A DNA stretch of 64,000 nt from Pristionchus mayeri (lineage: Eukaryota; Nematoda; Chromadorea; Rhabditida; Neodiplogasteridae). This document shows, one piece after another, positions 9,408 to 20,120 of this stretch. The notes under the pieces were generated by a model. It was not told where the DNA came from, made no database searches, and saw only the letters and a program-made list of their open reading frames with translations. A program made the translations under genes and the position numbers. Within the stretch, counting starts at the first letter, position 1; each line of letters starts with the position of its first letter. The stretch is taken from the NCBI GenBank assembly GCA_036245805.1, contig BTRK01000006.1, forward strand, positions 43,432,520 through 43,496,519, given 5' to 3'.

Positions 9408-12400
9408 TTATGAATGCTTTTGACATGACTGTAGTAGAGCTCTCAACTCTCTGTCTTCCCTTTCTCTTATTGAGATATGCTGTACCTTCAGGGAACCACT
9501 GCGAGGTCCTCCGTTTGCTAAAGGTAATCAATTTCCAAGTAAGAAAATCAAAATTACCTGTGACCCAATGGTCATGGGAAGTGCAGTCCAGCACTTTCTC
9601 ATAAAATCTTGTGCATGGAATACACAAATCGATTTGTTTGCCTATATTCGGCACTTGCTGAAATGAAATATTTAACTCTCACGGGACAAAATACCAACCT
9701 CTACGATTAGATCAACGCTTTGCCTTGAGAGGTATTCGCCGGAGTTAGTGAAAATGCGCAGCTTGTCCAATTTGTTGTTGAGCATTTTGAGAATAACCGG
9801 ACCCCACTCAACATTGGCAACATTGAGAAAATCTTGAGTGTAATTATGGTAGACATGCATCGTACGAACTAGCGTAGACAATTCAATTAGCATTTCCACT
9901 GAAAAAAATATGATTTATCGGACTTCAAATATCAATGATCTCAATGACTTCAAATGTTCTGCCACTTATATCATATCACAGGTATCACGAGTCGATGGAG
10001 GAAGCCATGAACGATTTTTTTCAAAGATTTTCAAAATTAGTCATATATTGATGGTATAAGGTACCAAGGACAAGAAATCGAAGGAACCAGGTTATTTGTC
10101 CCAGAGCCGGCTTTTAGGCATTTTCAGGTTTTACTACCGGCTATACTGTATATCAGTCCGCAGAAGAGCTACAGATATGCCGGAGGTCTTAAAAAATCGG
10201 GAAAAATATGACAAATAACTTTACTGTTGACAACTTTCTGATTGGACCAAAACTCATAATTCTGAGATCGAAAAACCACATTTTGAATTTAAAAATAAAT
10301 ATTTTCCCCATGACGCAGTAGAAACGCAGAGGTTTTTATTGCGGAATATGAAAGACCAATCTCTCAAGTGTCTTAGAAAAAAATATGAAGGAAAAATTTT
10401 ATACCGTATTTTTTGATAATCGCGGTTAAAGGTGAGGTCCCGAGGTGACGAATTGGAAATAATCGAAATCTTCTACATTGTACGTTGAACTTCGGCCAGC
10501 ATTATGCTGTTTTATTTTGTACAACACCGTATACATCGAAAAATGTTCAAAGGAGATCGGATTTAGTGGTTCGCAAAAAATCGATTTTCAACACTCGGAT
10601 TGTGGCATGTTTAGGGGCATGTAAAGTATCATTATCAAAGTGAACTTCCATTGGTCATATGCTGATGTTCAAGTACAGTAGGCAGTCTATCAACATTCAC
10701 AGAACTCGGCCCTTGCAATTACTCAAAACATCTAGATATTCGCAATCGAATTTACGAAAATGAAAGAGTCGAAAAACAAAATAAATCGGTTCTACCCAGA
10801 TTTTGCGAAAATCGATCAGATTTGAACAGCTAAATTCAGTGTATGATCATAAAAGTATGAATTCCCAGTGAATACAATTATACTGCTTGTTTCTGGAAAA
10901 AAATTATTTCCACCTCTTCGAAACAAAAAAAAAAATCAAATGGTGCGCGTTGTACCAATCAGTGTGCTTGATGACTTATATGGTATGAAAATGAATTTTG
11001 ATGTTCAAATCTTCGATTGCGAATATCTAGATGTTTTGAGTAATTGCAAGGGCCGAGTTCTGTGAATGTTGATAGACTGCCTACTGTACTTGAACATCAG
11101 CATATGACCAATGGACGTTCACTTTGATAATGATACTTTACATGCCCCTAAACATGCCACAATCCGAGTGTTGAAAATCAATTTTTTGCGAACCACTAAA
11201 TCCGATCTCCTTTGAACATTTTTCGATGTATACTGTGTTGTACAAAATAAAACAGCATAATGCTGGCCGAAGTTCAACGTACAATGTAGAAGATTTCGAT
11301 TATTTCCAATTCGTCTCCTCGGGACCTCACCTTTAACCGCGATTATCAAAAAATACGGTATAAAATTTTTCCTTCATATTTTTTTCTAAGACACTTTACA
11401 GATTGGTCTTTCATATTCCGCAATAAAAACCTCTGCGTTTCTACTGCGTGATAGGGAAAATATTTATTTTTAAATTCAAAATGTGGTTTTTCGATCTCAG
11501 AATTATGAGTTTTGGTCCAATCAGAAAGTTGTCAACAGTAAAGTTATTTGTCATATTTTTCCCGATTTTTTAAGACCTATGGCATATCTGTAGCTCTTCT
11601 GCGGACTGATATACAGTATAGCCGGTAGTAAAACCGGAAAATGTCTAAAAGCCGGATCTGGGACAAATAACATGGTTCCCTCGTTTTCTTGTCCTTAGTA
11701 CCTTCTACCATCAATATATGGCTAATTTTAAAAACCTTTGAAAAAAATCGTTCACGAAGGGGCTAGTTTTGCTTCACTGACTCGTGATACATGTGATATA
11801 TGATCGAATACCTGGATCTAGCAGAGCGCCAGCATTTATTATTTTCAAATATATTTCATCAAGCCCATGCGTTCTTGTGATATTGAGAACATGATTTCTG
11901 AAAGATGAAAGCTACACTTATCCAAAGATAAAGTGTGCATACGAAAGATCTCTTGATAGAGAGAGAATCGAGACTTTCATATATCCGAACTTCATTCCGT
12001 GTAGTAAGGGGTCAACGAAGTCCATAGCATTCCATTCTCTGCCCAACAGGATGTAGACTTCTCTAACTTGTCTGCCAATAAATTCGGCGAGATATTTTAA
12101 CCCGATTTCAACATCATGGGCATTGACTGAATTGAACTTCAAAATGTAAGCCTGTAAACATCTGATATCGAAATCGGCCACTGTAATGGTACACCTACAC
12201 TCTCAGAATTTTTCGGCACTGAACTCCCGGCACTGGACCCATAAAAATGTATTTGCTTTCTAAGATTCTTCAAGTCGAACAGGTGTTGATGGATGAGAAG
12301 GCGTAATTCGAACACGCTTTCCATCAATTTGTTAGGTACAATTCTGAGTTGTAGGTCGTATGGATCGTTCTCCTAGAGAATTGGCTTAGGCCAAACATTC

Positions 12401-12881
12401 CAGAACAAAGTGTAACTATATTACCTCCTTATCATCGACTCCATATGAATCAACTGACTTAATATTCCTCTTATCAATTCTAAACCCCTGCAGTGTAATT
12501 TTTGATTACATAGTTGGCTAATTGAAAACCATGGAAATATTTTTTTCCTTCGAACCTTATCCAGGATTGTGAGTGTTCTAATAATATTGTCCTTCTGGGC
12601 TGCATACTGCTCCACTCGTAACCGAAGTTGCCTAGATACCTGGGTAGTGTTTACAACAAATTATGAAAGAAGATCAAAGATCAACTTACTAATCTTATAT
12701 TGTGCACGGACTCCGGTGCGAAATCGAAAATTGTCCACAACAGTTCACGAGGCAATTGCTCGAGCAAAGAAAGGCTTTCAGGGTCGTGAAAGACTGAGGT
12801 ATTAGACGAAAGGGTTTCTTCTTGCGAGTGCACCGATCCCAGTGAAAGTTTCGAGAGTTTTCGTAACGATGAAGACTCCAT
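9408..12881 (-). CDS. F-box-like family paralog D, with a large foldback element in an intron
   Basis: Complete paralog. Exons in coding order: 12881-12690 (MESSSLRKLSKLS.., then F-box-like LLEQLPRELLWTIFDFAPES..IRL), 12639-12556 (VSRQLRLRVEQYAAQKDN), 12487-12425, 12372-12199, 12151-11943 (AYILKFNSVN..ILLGREWNAMDFV), 11897-11812 (THGLDEIYLK), 9898-9699 (VEWGPVILKMLNNKLDKLRI), 9657-9558 (IDLCIPCTRFYEKVL, then HDHWVT), and a last exon ending in TAA at 9410-9408. The intron between 11812 and 9898 holds foldback element II. The frame is open throughout. It belongs to the same family as A-C but is clearly diverged. Confidence 0.75.
9974..11798. mobile_element. Large foldback (inverted-repeat) element II
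   Basis: Arms of about 0.75 kb around a loop of about 240 bp (roughly 10760-11000). Left outer end TATCACAGGTATCACGAGTC; right outer end read inward TATCACATGTATCACGAGTC. Inner matches include CTATACTGTATATCAGTCCG near 10141 against its complement near 11608, and TTGCAATTACTCAAAACATC near 10716 against its complement near 11034. The left arm has a small deletion near its end. The element sits inside an intron of paralog D and has no transposase ORF. One diverged arm recurs at about 29215-29720. Confidence 0.85.
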
Positions 12882-13327
12882 TGTGAACTGATTGAAACAA
12901 TGAACGAATTCTGAATGTATAGCAGATAGGTGATGAATAAGGGCACAATAAAAAAGCATAATGGACAGACAGCTCCTTGGAACAGCTGTCAACTATTCGC
13001 TCTTGTTTACTCTGAAGTCAGCTAGCGCAAAATAACTATTTATCACTCTACCACTCAACTACTTTCAAATATGTCGTTATAATTTAGTGAATGAATAATT
13101 TAGAAAAGATAGGGACATAATAAAACCATGTGAAAACATATTGACACAAAATATACTTGAAGAGAAATACACGCATCTTTTGGACAAACATATGATCGGA
13201 CCAATTTATTCGAAAAAAATGAGAAAATGGTGGAATTGGCATTTGAAAAAAACATCATTACTAATATGGTTTTAAGGAATGAGAGATACTTTACGCTTAC
13301 TATCAAATGCAAACATTCTAATACAAG
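12882..13327. other. Intergenic between paralogs E and D
   Basis: Short spacer between two minus-strand paralogs. The part nearest paralog D should contain its promoter. A long ORF runs on through 12992 in the coding frame of exon 1, but the extension is hydrophobic and not shared with other paralogs. AT-rich and otherwise featureless. Confidence 0.4.
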
Positions 13328-15122
13328 TTATGCGTTCTCAGATTGGACGGTTCTCCGCTCTCTTTCTTGCCTCTCTCTTATTGATGTATGCAGTATTCTC
13401 AGGGAACCGCATCGAGGAGCTGAAGAAGTGGCCATATTTGCAGGTAAAAATTCAAATTTACCAGAAACCCAGTGATCATGGATAGTGTAGTCGAGATCTT
13501 TCTCATAATATCCATTGCAAGGAATAAATAAATCGATCTTTTTGCCAAGTTTAGGCACTTCCTGAATTTTTAAACTCTCGTTGAGCAAAAATGATATTAA
13601 CCTCTATGAGTAGGTCAACACTCTGTTTTGAGAGATAGTCGCGCGAGAAAATGTGAATGCGCAACTTCTCCAATTTGTTGCTGAGCATTTTCAGAATAAT
13701 AGTTCCCCATTTGGCATCGACAACATCGAAAATATATTGCTTGTCTAGATGATCGATGTACATCTTGCTAACGAGCTTAGAAAGTTCAAGTAGAATTTCC
13801 ACTGAACAATAGGATATATGGGATCTGAACAGCATCAAACGTGCTGTTCCTTCCATGTTACCTGGATCGATGAGAGCCCCAAAATTGATTACTTTGAAGT
13901 ATATTTCGTCAACGCCATGAGTTCTTATGATTTTGAGAATATGATTTCTGAAATTTTCATCATAATTATTATCAAAACGTAGTTCAAACGTACGCAATAT
14001 CTCTAGATAGTGAGAGAATCGAGACCTTCAAATATTAGGTTGGTGCAAAAGTTTCTGACTATTTTCATGTTTGGGCATTTTGACCTCCCCCGTTCATTTA
14101 GTTTTGCCAACCGACTAATATTTTTCTCAGTTTATGAGGGCTTGGGAATGCTTTTTAAATAGCACTATACCGGGCCAGTTCGATCGGCAACGATGGCAAT
14201 ATTCACTGTCAAAGTTATTATTGTCCGTAGCTCGCCATACTTTTTAATTGCTCATAACTCCACGGAGGAACGTGAGAACGGCAAAAGTGAAGGACTATTA
14301 AAAAGCCCAATTCATGGACATATTGTCACACTCTGTACAAATTCATAAATACGAAATGTCCGCTTAAAATTTGGAGCAAAGTGTCAGACAATTCTAATTG
14401 GGAATTTCTTTCTTTGTCTTTGCTAGCACTGTATTCGTATAGATTGCGTAAGACAGCGCAATTGTGGTTGATTATATTCTACCTACCGACCTTAGTATAC
14501 AGTTACATTTGCATTTAAATTCATTCATCAATGAGCGAACGGGACATTTCGAAACCGTGATTCAGCCAATTGGGACGTCGAAATTAGGATTGTCTACTGT
14601 ATCTTTCTTCTCACTCGCAATGAAGATCGGCTTTTTCGCGCTTAACTGAAGAAGCAACTCTTGCTCTACTACTGACATATTGGGCAAATTCAATAGGTCA
14701 TAAATATTCGATAAGTAGAGCTCAATCAAAAACACTGAAAACACGCGAATTTCCGGCATTTTTTCTTATAAAATTATTTTCTCCTACTTCGGAAATACTA
14801 GATCCAATACAATTATAATACGAATGTCCACTATTAGTGAGGTCACTAAAACTATAGAGAAATTACAGACAATCGAAATATGCAAGCAGAAATAACGAAA
14901 AAATAAATAGTCAGAAACTTTTGCACCAACCTAATAACTGAATTGCATTCCTAACAGTAGAGGGTCGACGAAGTGAATCTCATTCCACTCTCTACCTAGT
15001 AAGATGCCTACTTTTCTGACATTTCGTCCAATGCAGTCTCCGAGAATCCGCAGCCCCGTTTCTCTATCCTCGGTGTTGAATGCGTTGAATTTCAAGATGT
15101 AAGCCTTCAAACTTCGGACATC
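13328..15122 (-). pseudogene. F-box-like family paralog E, truncated and split by a mariner-type element
   Basis: The gene begins abruptly at about 15122 inside the exon encoding KAYILKFNAFN..ILLGREWNEIHFV. The F-box exon and all earlier exons are absent and are replaced by vitellogenin DNA. This exon is then split by a 900-bp element (14035-14934) in a TAT codon. Reading frame resumes exactly beyond the element (LKVSILSLSRDIA). Later exons are intact: THGVDEIYFK, VEILLELSKLVSKM..KWGTIILKM, IDLFIPCNGYYEKDL plus HDHWVS, and a final exon with GSLRILHTS that stops at 13330-13328. With its head missing and an exon split, it is almost certainly a pseudogene. Confidence 0.8.
14035..14934. mobile_element. 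Mariner-type non-autonomous element
   Basis: A 900-bp element with perfect terminal inverted repeats of about 30 bp beginning TTAGGTTGGTGCAAAAGTTT, flanked by TA duplications (14033-14034 and 14935-14936). The first 18 bases match the well-known Hsmar1-type mariner end. No transposase motif (HPPYSPDL, ATDE) is found inside, so it must be moved by an enzyme made elsewhere. Its ends differ from those of the mariner at 7352-8586, so that element's transposase is unlikely to mobilise it. Confidence 0.85.
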
Positions 15123-15133
15123 TACCTACATCG

Positions 15134-15184
15134 GCCATGGTAATGAAAATGGTAATCAAAATGGTAATCGGCCATGGTAATCAA
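15134..15184. repeat. Short ATGGTAAT-type repeats at a gene-fusion breakpoint
   Basis: Around 15138-15182 the units ATGGTAATGAAA, ATGGTAATCAAA, ATGGTAATCGGCC and ATGGTAATCAA follow each other, and CGGCCATGGTAAT occurs twice. The repeats lie exactly where paralog E sequence stops and vitellogenin sequence begins. This is what repair by slippage or template switching leaves behind. Confidence 0.7.
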
Positions 15185-16200
15185 CTCCTGCAGGGGCATG
15201 GCGAGGGTCTTCTGTCCAACACGACGGGTGCAGTTGTCGAAGCAGATGGACTTGGTCACTAGCAGCTCCTTCTTCTCGTCTTTGGTCGAGGGCACGATGG
15301 TGTACAGCACCTCGCAGTGGCCCTCCAGGGTCATCTGGAAAATAGAAAAATTATAAAATAAATCATTTTAAAAAACATAAACTATTAAAAATGGATAAAA
15401 AGCTCACCTCGGGAACGGAGTAGATGACGTCATTCTTGGTGTAGAGGCGGTAGGGATCGGAGACGACGTTCTTGCGCGAGAGATCGACCTGCAAATGAAA
15501 TATTGAAATTGCTGATGAAGGAAACATTCGATACCTGGAGCATGTTGAGGTAGACCCTCTTGATGTTCTCAGACCACTCGGAATCCTCGCGATCGAACTC
15601 GATCTCGGACACCAGTCCGTTCTCATATCTGAAACGAAGGGGAAGGCGCAGCTGGCGGATCTGGTCCTGAAAAGAATTTTTAGATTACTGTATCGAGATA
15701 TGCTTTCGTAATTACCGAGTGGAGGGATACGATACCGTACTTTCTTCATTCTATACATTCTCGAAACTCAAACGAAAAATTAGGCACCGTACCTCGTTGA
15801 TGTCGAGCTGATCGAAGAGTTTGAACGGCTCGAGGTCCATGGGTTTCATCTCCTTCTGGAGAGCCGCGAAGTGAATCTTCTCGATCCTCAGGTATGCGAG
15901 CGTCTCGGTATCGGGGAAGGAGAGCGTAACGAGCGACTTGGAGCGCATCGCAGCCTGCTGCGATCCAGGAACGATCAGCCCACTCGAGACCTGAAGGAAC
16001 AGCTGTTATTGATGGCAATTAGTAAGCAAAATGTTATATCTTTTTGTCTTGTGAGGAAATCTCGACAAAGCAACATTTCAATGTAGAGACTGATCAGAGT
16101 ACCAGGGCCTCGAATTTGAAACGATACTTGAAGCCGGGCTGGAATAAGTCGCGCCTCTCCATCGACTCGAATGGGGCAACACTACACCATCTGAATTAGA
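15176..16200 (-). pseudogene. Vitellogenin gene fragment (N-terminal lipid-transport region)
   Basis: Five exons in coding order. One ends at 16103 (FQPGFKYRFKFEAL). Then 15990-15793 (VSSGLIVPGSQQAAMRSKSL, later KPMDLEPFKLFDQLDINE), 15666-15535 (DQIRQLRLPLRFRYENGLVS), 15488-15408 (VDLSRKNVVSDPYRLYTKND), and 15334 to about 15176 (EGHCEVLYTIVPS..KSICFDNCTRR). The order and motifs are those of the N-terminal sheet of nematode vitellogenins, the yolk lipoproteins made in the intestine. The signal-peptide exon is not found, and after about 190 codons the sequence runs into the repeat junction and paralog E; over 1000 residues are missing. The exons themselves have no stops, so the transfer looks recent. 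Confidence 0.85.
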
Positions 16201-17241
16201 TGCATGCTTTGCAGGAATTCATCAGTGAAGGACATTTAGAGTTCCTTAGAACGTGAAGCGTTGAATTAATCGACCAATAGAGATTTCAATTGTTGTATGA
16301 GCAAGTACTTTTTTAGGAAGAGAAGAGATTATCAACACGCGACTTTTTTTGATTGACAGCACCAGATAACGCCAAGACAAGCATTTATCAAACTCCTCCT
16401 TTAGAGAAAGATGTTATGGATCTCAGGCAAAGAAAGCATGTGGTCGTTACTTCACAGTACATTGTGTGGTATTTATCAAATATAAGCAATATTCGAAAAT
16501 GAAATAAATCTAATACATTCAGATAGGTTGGATATCAAGATTGATTCAACAAAATAGCACACGCAGGGTTTAGATCTATTACAGCACAGACGAGGGACGC
16601 ACGAACATGCAAAAAAGAAGCGAAGAGGAGAAACGGAGCGAAAGCGTTTCTCGATAGAATTGCAACCGAGGGGGGAGAGGGATAGGAACAGGAAGAGAGA
16701 TAGGCAGGCAGAAGGGAACAAGTAGAGAGCGAAAGAGAAGTTGCATAAACGGCGAGAGCACTTTTGGAAAGAGAGAGATAGAGCCATTTTTTGAGAATGG
16801 CGAGGAGATGAGTCATAATGAACGAATGGAAGATTCTATGCAAGGTGGGGGTTGCGGAATCATCAGTAGAACGTGAGCGATACCGATGTAATATTAGTGC
16901 TGAATAGATTAGGAATAGTGTTGTTGAACAAATGCACGAATAAATGCCAGCGAGATGCAAATTTCTACTCGTCTCGACTTGACGGATTATCCGGATAGGC
17001 CAAGGAGGACTACGCCTTGGACGGCAGAAGCAGCGGCGGTTCTTTTCTAGTATCGGAAGAGTTCAGCACCGGTGGTTCCAGCACCAGGACCAACATGATT
17101 GCATCTGAAGATATGCCAATTGCACTTCTCTGCGTGCGTGCGTTAACTTCACAGCCAGTTCCCTCCTAAGTGAAATGTTTATTTAAAAATACTGGCAAAA
17201 TATCACAATACAAATAACACATTGCAAGGGTTGCTTTGTTA
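16201..17241. other. Intergenic, purine-rich, no gene supported
   Basis: Spacer between the vitellogenin fragment and paralog F. The stretch 16595-16800 is strongly purine-rich on the + strand (GAGAGGGATAGG, GAAAGAGAAG), which makes long spurious ORFs on the minus strand. No family motif, paired repeat or RNA gene is seen. The region could hold vitellogenin 5' exons lost by decay, but none can be read. Confidence 0.5.
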
Positions 17242-18835
17242 TTACGATGCATTTCCTCGCCTTGACGTGTGCATTATTCTCAGGGAACCGATCCGAGGGC
17301 CTCCGCGTGCTTAAAGTGGAGATATTTTCAAATTTTCAAGTAGAAAAGTATGCTTACCTGACACCCAGTAATCATTTGCAGTGTAGTTAAGCACTTTCTC
17401 ATAATGCATCTTGCATGTCAGGGATAACCAGATCTTTTTGTCCAACTTTGGCACTTGCTGAATGACATTATCGAAATATGAATCAGCTAAAATCAACAAA
17501 CCTCTATGAGCAAATCAGCACTTTGCTTTGAGATAAATTCCCCCGAGTTCGAGCTAATGTGAAACTTGTCCAGTTTGTTGTTGAGCATTTTTAGGACAAT
17601 AGGCCCCCACTCAACATTGGCAACACCGAGAAAATGCTGATTGTATGCATGGTGGATGTCTAGAGTTCGAACGATCGTTGAAAGTTCAATAAGCATCTCC
17701 ACTGAATGAATGGCGTGGAATCTTCTGGAACTGAGATGTTCCATTCGCCTACCTGGATCCAGAAGATAGCCAGCAAATATAATACTCAGATACATTTCAT
17801 CAACCCCATGAGTTCTTGTGATACTGATAATGTGATTACTGCAAGTTACCGTTTAATAGCCATAGAATAAGTAACACGTACGCAACATCTCGTGGTAAAG
17901 ACCGCACATCGACTGTCATATTTTTGAATTGCACTTCACGTAGCAGAGGGTCCACGAAGTCAATCGCATTCCACTCTTTGCCCAATAAAATGTTCGCTTT
18001 GCCAACGTGTCGGCCAAGGCATTCCCCGAGAAACTTCAACCCAGTAGCACTCTCGTGGGCGTTGAGAGAATTGAACTTAAAAATGTAAGCCTGAAAACTT
18101 CGAAAATCTGCATCGCTCAGAAGTGAAAAGCATACAATCTCGCATTTTGGCGCCGAACGCCCGGGACTTGTTCCATAATGGCAAATTTGTTTTCTGAGTT
18201 GCTTCAGATCGAACGGGCTCTGATGGATTATAAGGCGCAGCTTGAACACCCTTTCCATGCTCTTATTTGGCACAATTTTGAGTTGTAAGTCGTTTGGATC
18301 CTTCTCCTAAAATATGTATATTTGTACATAAATTACGAGGTGAATAAGTAAATCACCTCATTATCATCGAACTGTTTGTTATTAACTGGCTCAATTGTAT
18401 GTCGGTTAATTCTATGTCCCTGTAGTGCATAAAAAATCATAAACAATTCAATGTGAAGAACTAGATAGCTGAAGAAAACAAGTAAGCAGAAGTTATTATA
18501 TTATACCTTATCGAAGACCGTGCATGTTTCAATGATATTATCTTTTTGTTCAGCATAATCCTCCACTTGCCACTTTAAGAACCGAGATCCCTGGGTAGTT
18601 TTTTTTGCATTGACTCCCAAATGAAGATCAAAGATCAACTCACCAATCTTAAATTGAAAACTGACTCCGGAATGAAGTCGACAATTTCCCGCAACAATTC
18701 ACGAGGCAATTGTTCGAGCAAGGAAAGGTTTTCTTGATCTTTGATAACACATGTATTTGAGGCGGTGGCTGCTTCTTCTTGCGCGCTCGCTGTCTCATGT
18801 GAATGTCGTTTGCTTTTGAACAGCGATGAGGACAT
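17242..18835 (-). CDS. F-box-like family paralog F
   Basis: Complete and compact paralog with no large insertion. Exon 1 starts at 18835 (MSSSLFKSKRHSHETASAQE.., then F-box-like LLEQLPRELLREIVDFIPES..LRL). Next come the exon encoding SRFLKWQVEDYAEQKDN, a short exon ending FDDNE, then LQLKIVPNKSMERVFKLRL, AYIFKFNSLN..ILLGKEWNAIDFVDP, a THGVDEMYLSIIF exon, VEWGPIVLKMLNNKLDKFHI, and IWLSLTCKMHYEKVL. The last exon ends GSLRIMHTSRRGNAS at 17244-17242. It is the best local reference for the intact structure. Function beyond the F-box is unknown. Confidence 0.78.
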
Positions 18836-20120
18836 AACCCAATAACTTGAAGAAAGAAACAGTTCTGAATATTTGTGTTATTGGCAGGGAATATTACAAA
18901 AGTCATACAGTTACTAAATTAAAGAAAGATGCAGCGCGTTGGAAAAATAAGTCAAAATTATACGATTCTCAATTGTTTACAATTGTTTGCAAGACATTTC
19001 TTCGTTATTCTACCACTCAATGACTTCAAAATAATATTAAATATAATACTAACTATAAAGTTAAAATGTCAAAAAAAAGTTTAGACACGGCATTCCATTC
19101 AAAAATGCGGCAAACATTTGAAGAAAAAAAACACATCTTTAAAATAGGATTCACAAACATATGGTCGGAATACTTTATTTTACTAAACTCAAAACGGCGA
19201 ACCAATGCAAGGATCCTTTGAAATTTTTTAAAAATTAATTTGGGTTAATCGAATAAAATATAATTTTTGATTATTATCAAACAATTTTTTTCGCCTAGAG
19301 CAAGTAAACGGATGATATGAAGGAAAACTGCAGATTTGAGCAGAGTAATGTCGTTTTTTGTACTCGAGTTTCAGCTTACTTCGACACATCGCAAACATAT
19401 TATATTCCCCAACACAAAAAGTATACGTTAAATATACGCTGAATGACTATGCAATGTTCTCCTGCACCTCCTCCTACTACAGCGAGGGTAATGCTTCTAA
19501 CGTGCCCTATAGTAAGTGGATAGGGGCTGACTCTTCTCCCCCTCCAGCTACCGAATCCCACTCCACCCTATATGGTCTCCGGGTGGGTACGGTATTTGTC
19601 AACATTAATGCACAACATAACTTATTTCGTAGTTGTATGACGACTAGGAAACCCTCGCCTACGCCTGTTACCATAGCGAGGATTATGCTTCTTACGTGCC
19701 CTGTAGTAAGTGGATAGTTGCTGACTCATTCGTCCAATCCATTGATCTCGATGAATTTGTAGAGAAGATGACTAATTTGGTGAATAGTGGAAGTGGTCTC
19801 GGATAATATTTCAAAAAAATCTGCTGGTGAATACGTATCCACATTGATCTTGCTGACCTGGAGATCAGCTTGAAAATAGGTGTAACCATTGCAATGTATG
19901 ACTCTACACAATGCACATGTTTCCGATGTGCGATGCCCTTTTCCGACTTAGCGCGTTTCAATATGATTTTATGATCGCTCTCCGTTTATGATTGGGGAGG
20001 AACGAGAGGATGAAGAGACGAGAGGTGGGAGAGAATGGAATAGGTGAGTGGAGACTCCTCCCCCCCCCCACTCCAACAGAGGGAAACGGGAAGAGGGGCA
20101 AGAAGAGTCGGCCAGATTCC
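18836..20120. other. Intergenic region with a duplicated coding relic
   Basis: 18836-19350 is AT-rich and featureless. Between about 19480 and 19800 there are two related copies of a short coding-like segment: YYSEGNASNVPYSKWIGADS near 19478-19535 and YHSEDYASYVPCSKWIVADS near 19668-19728, the second running on to a TAA near 19805. The pattern V-P-x-S-x-W/F-I-x-x-D recalls the C-terminal end of alpha-1,3-fucosyltransferases, but the match is weak. I treat it as a gene relic. The last 120 bp should hold the astacin promoter. Confidence 0.4.

Noticed and set aside
13674..13980. Continuous minus-strand ORF across an intron in paralog E
   Set aside because: Family comparison shows an exon ending GALIDP and a new one starting VEILLELSK; the open frame through the intron is coincidental.
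16535..16960. 141-codon minus-strand ORF, Ser/Leu-rich
   Set aside because: It results from a purine-rich tract on the + strand; overlapping frames are equally open and no motif or splice pattern supports it.
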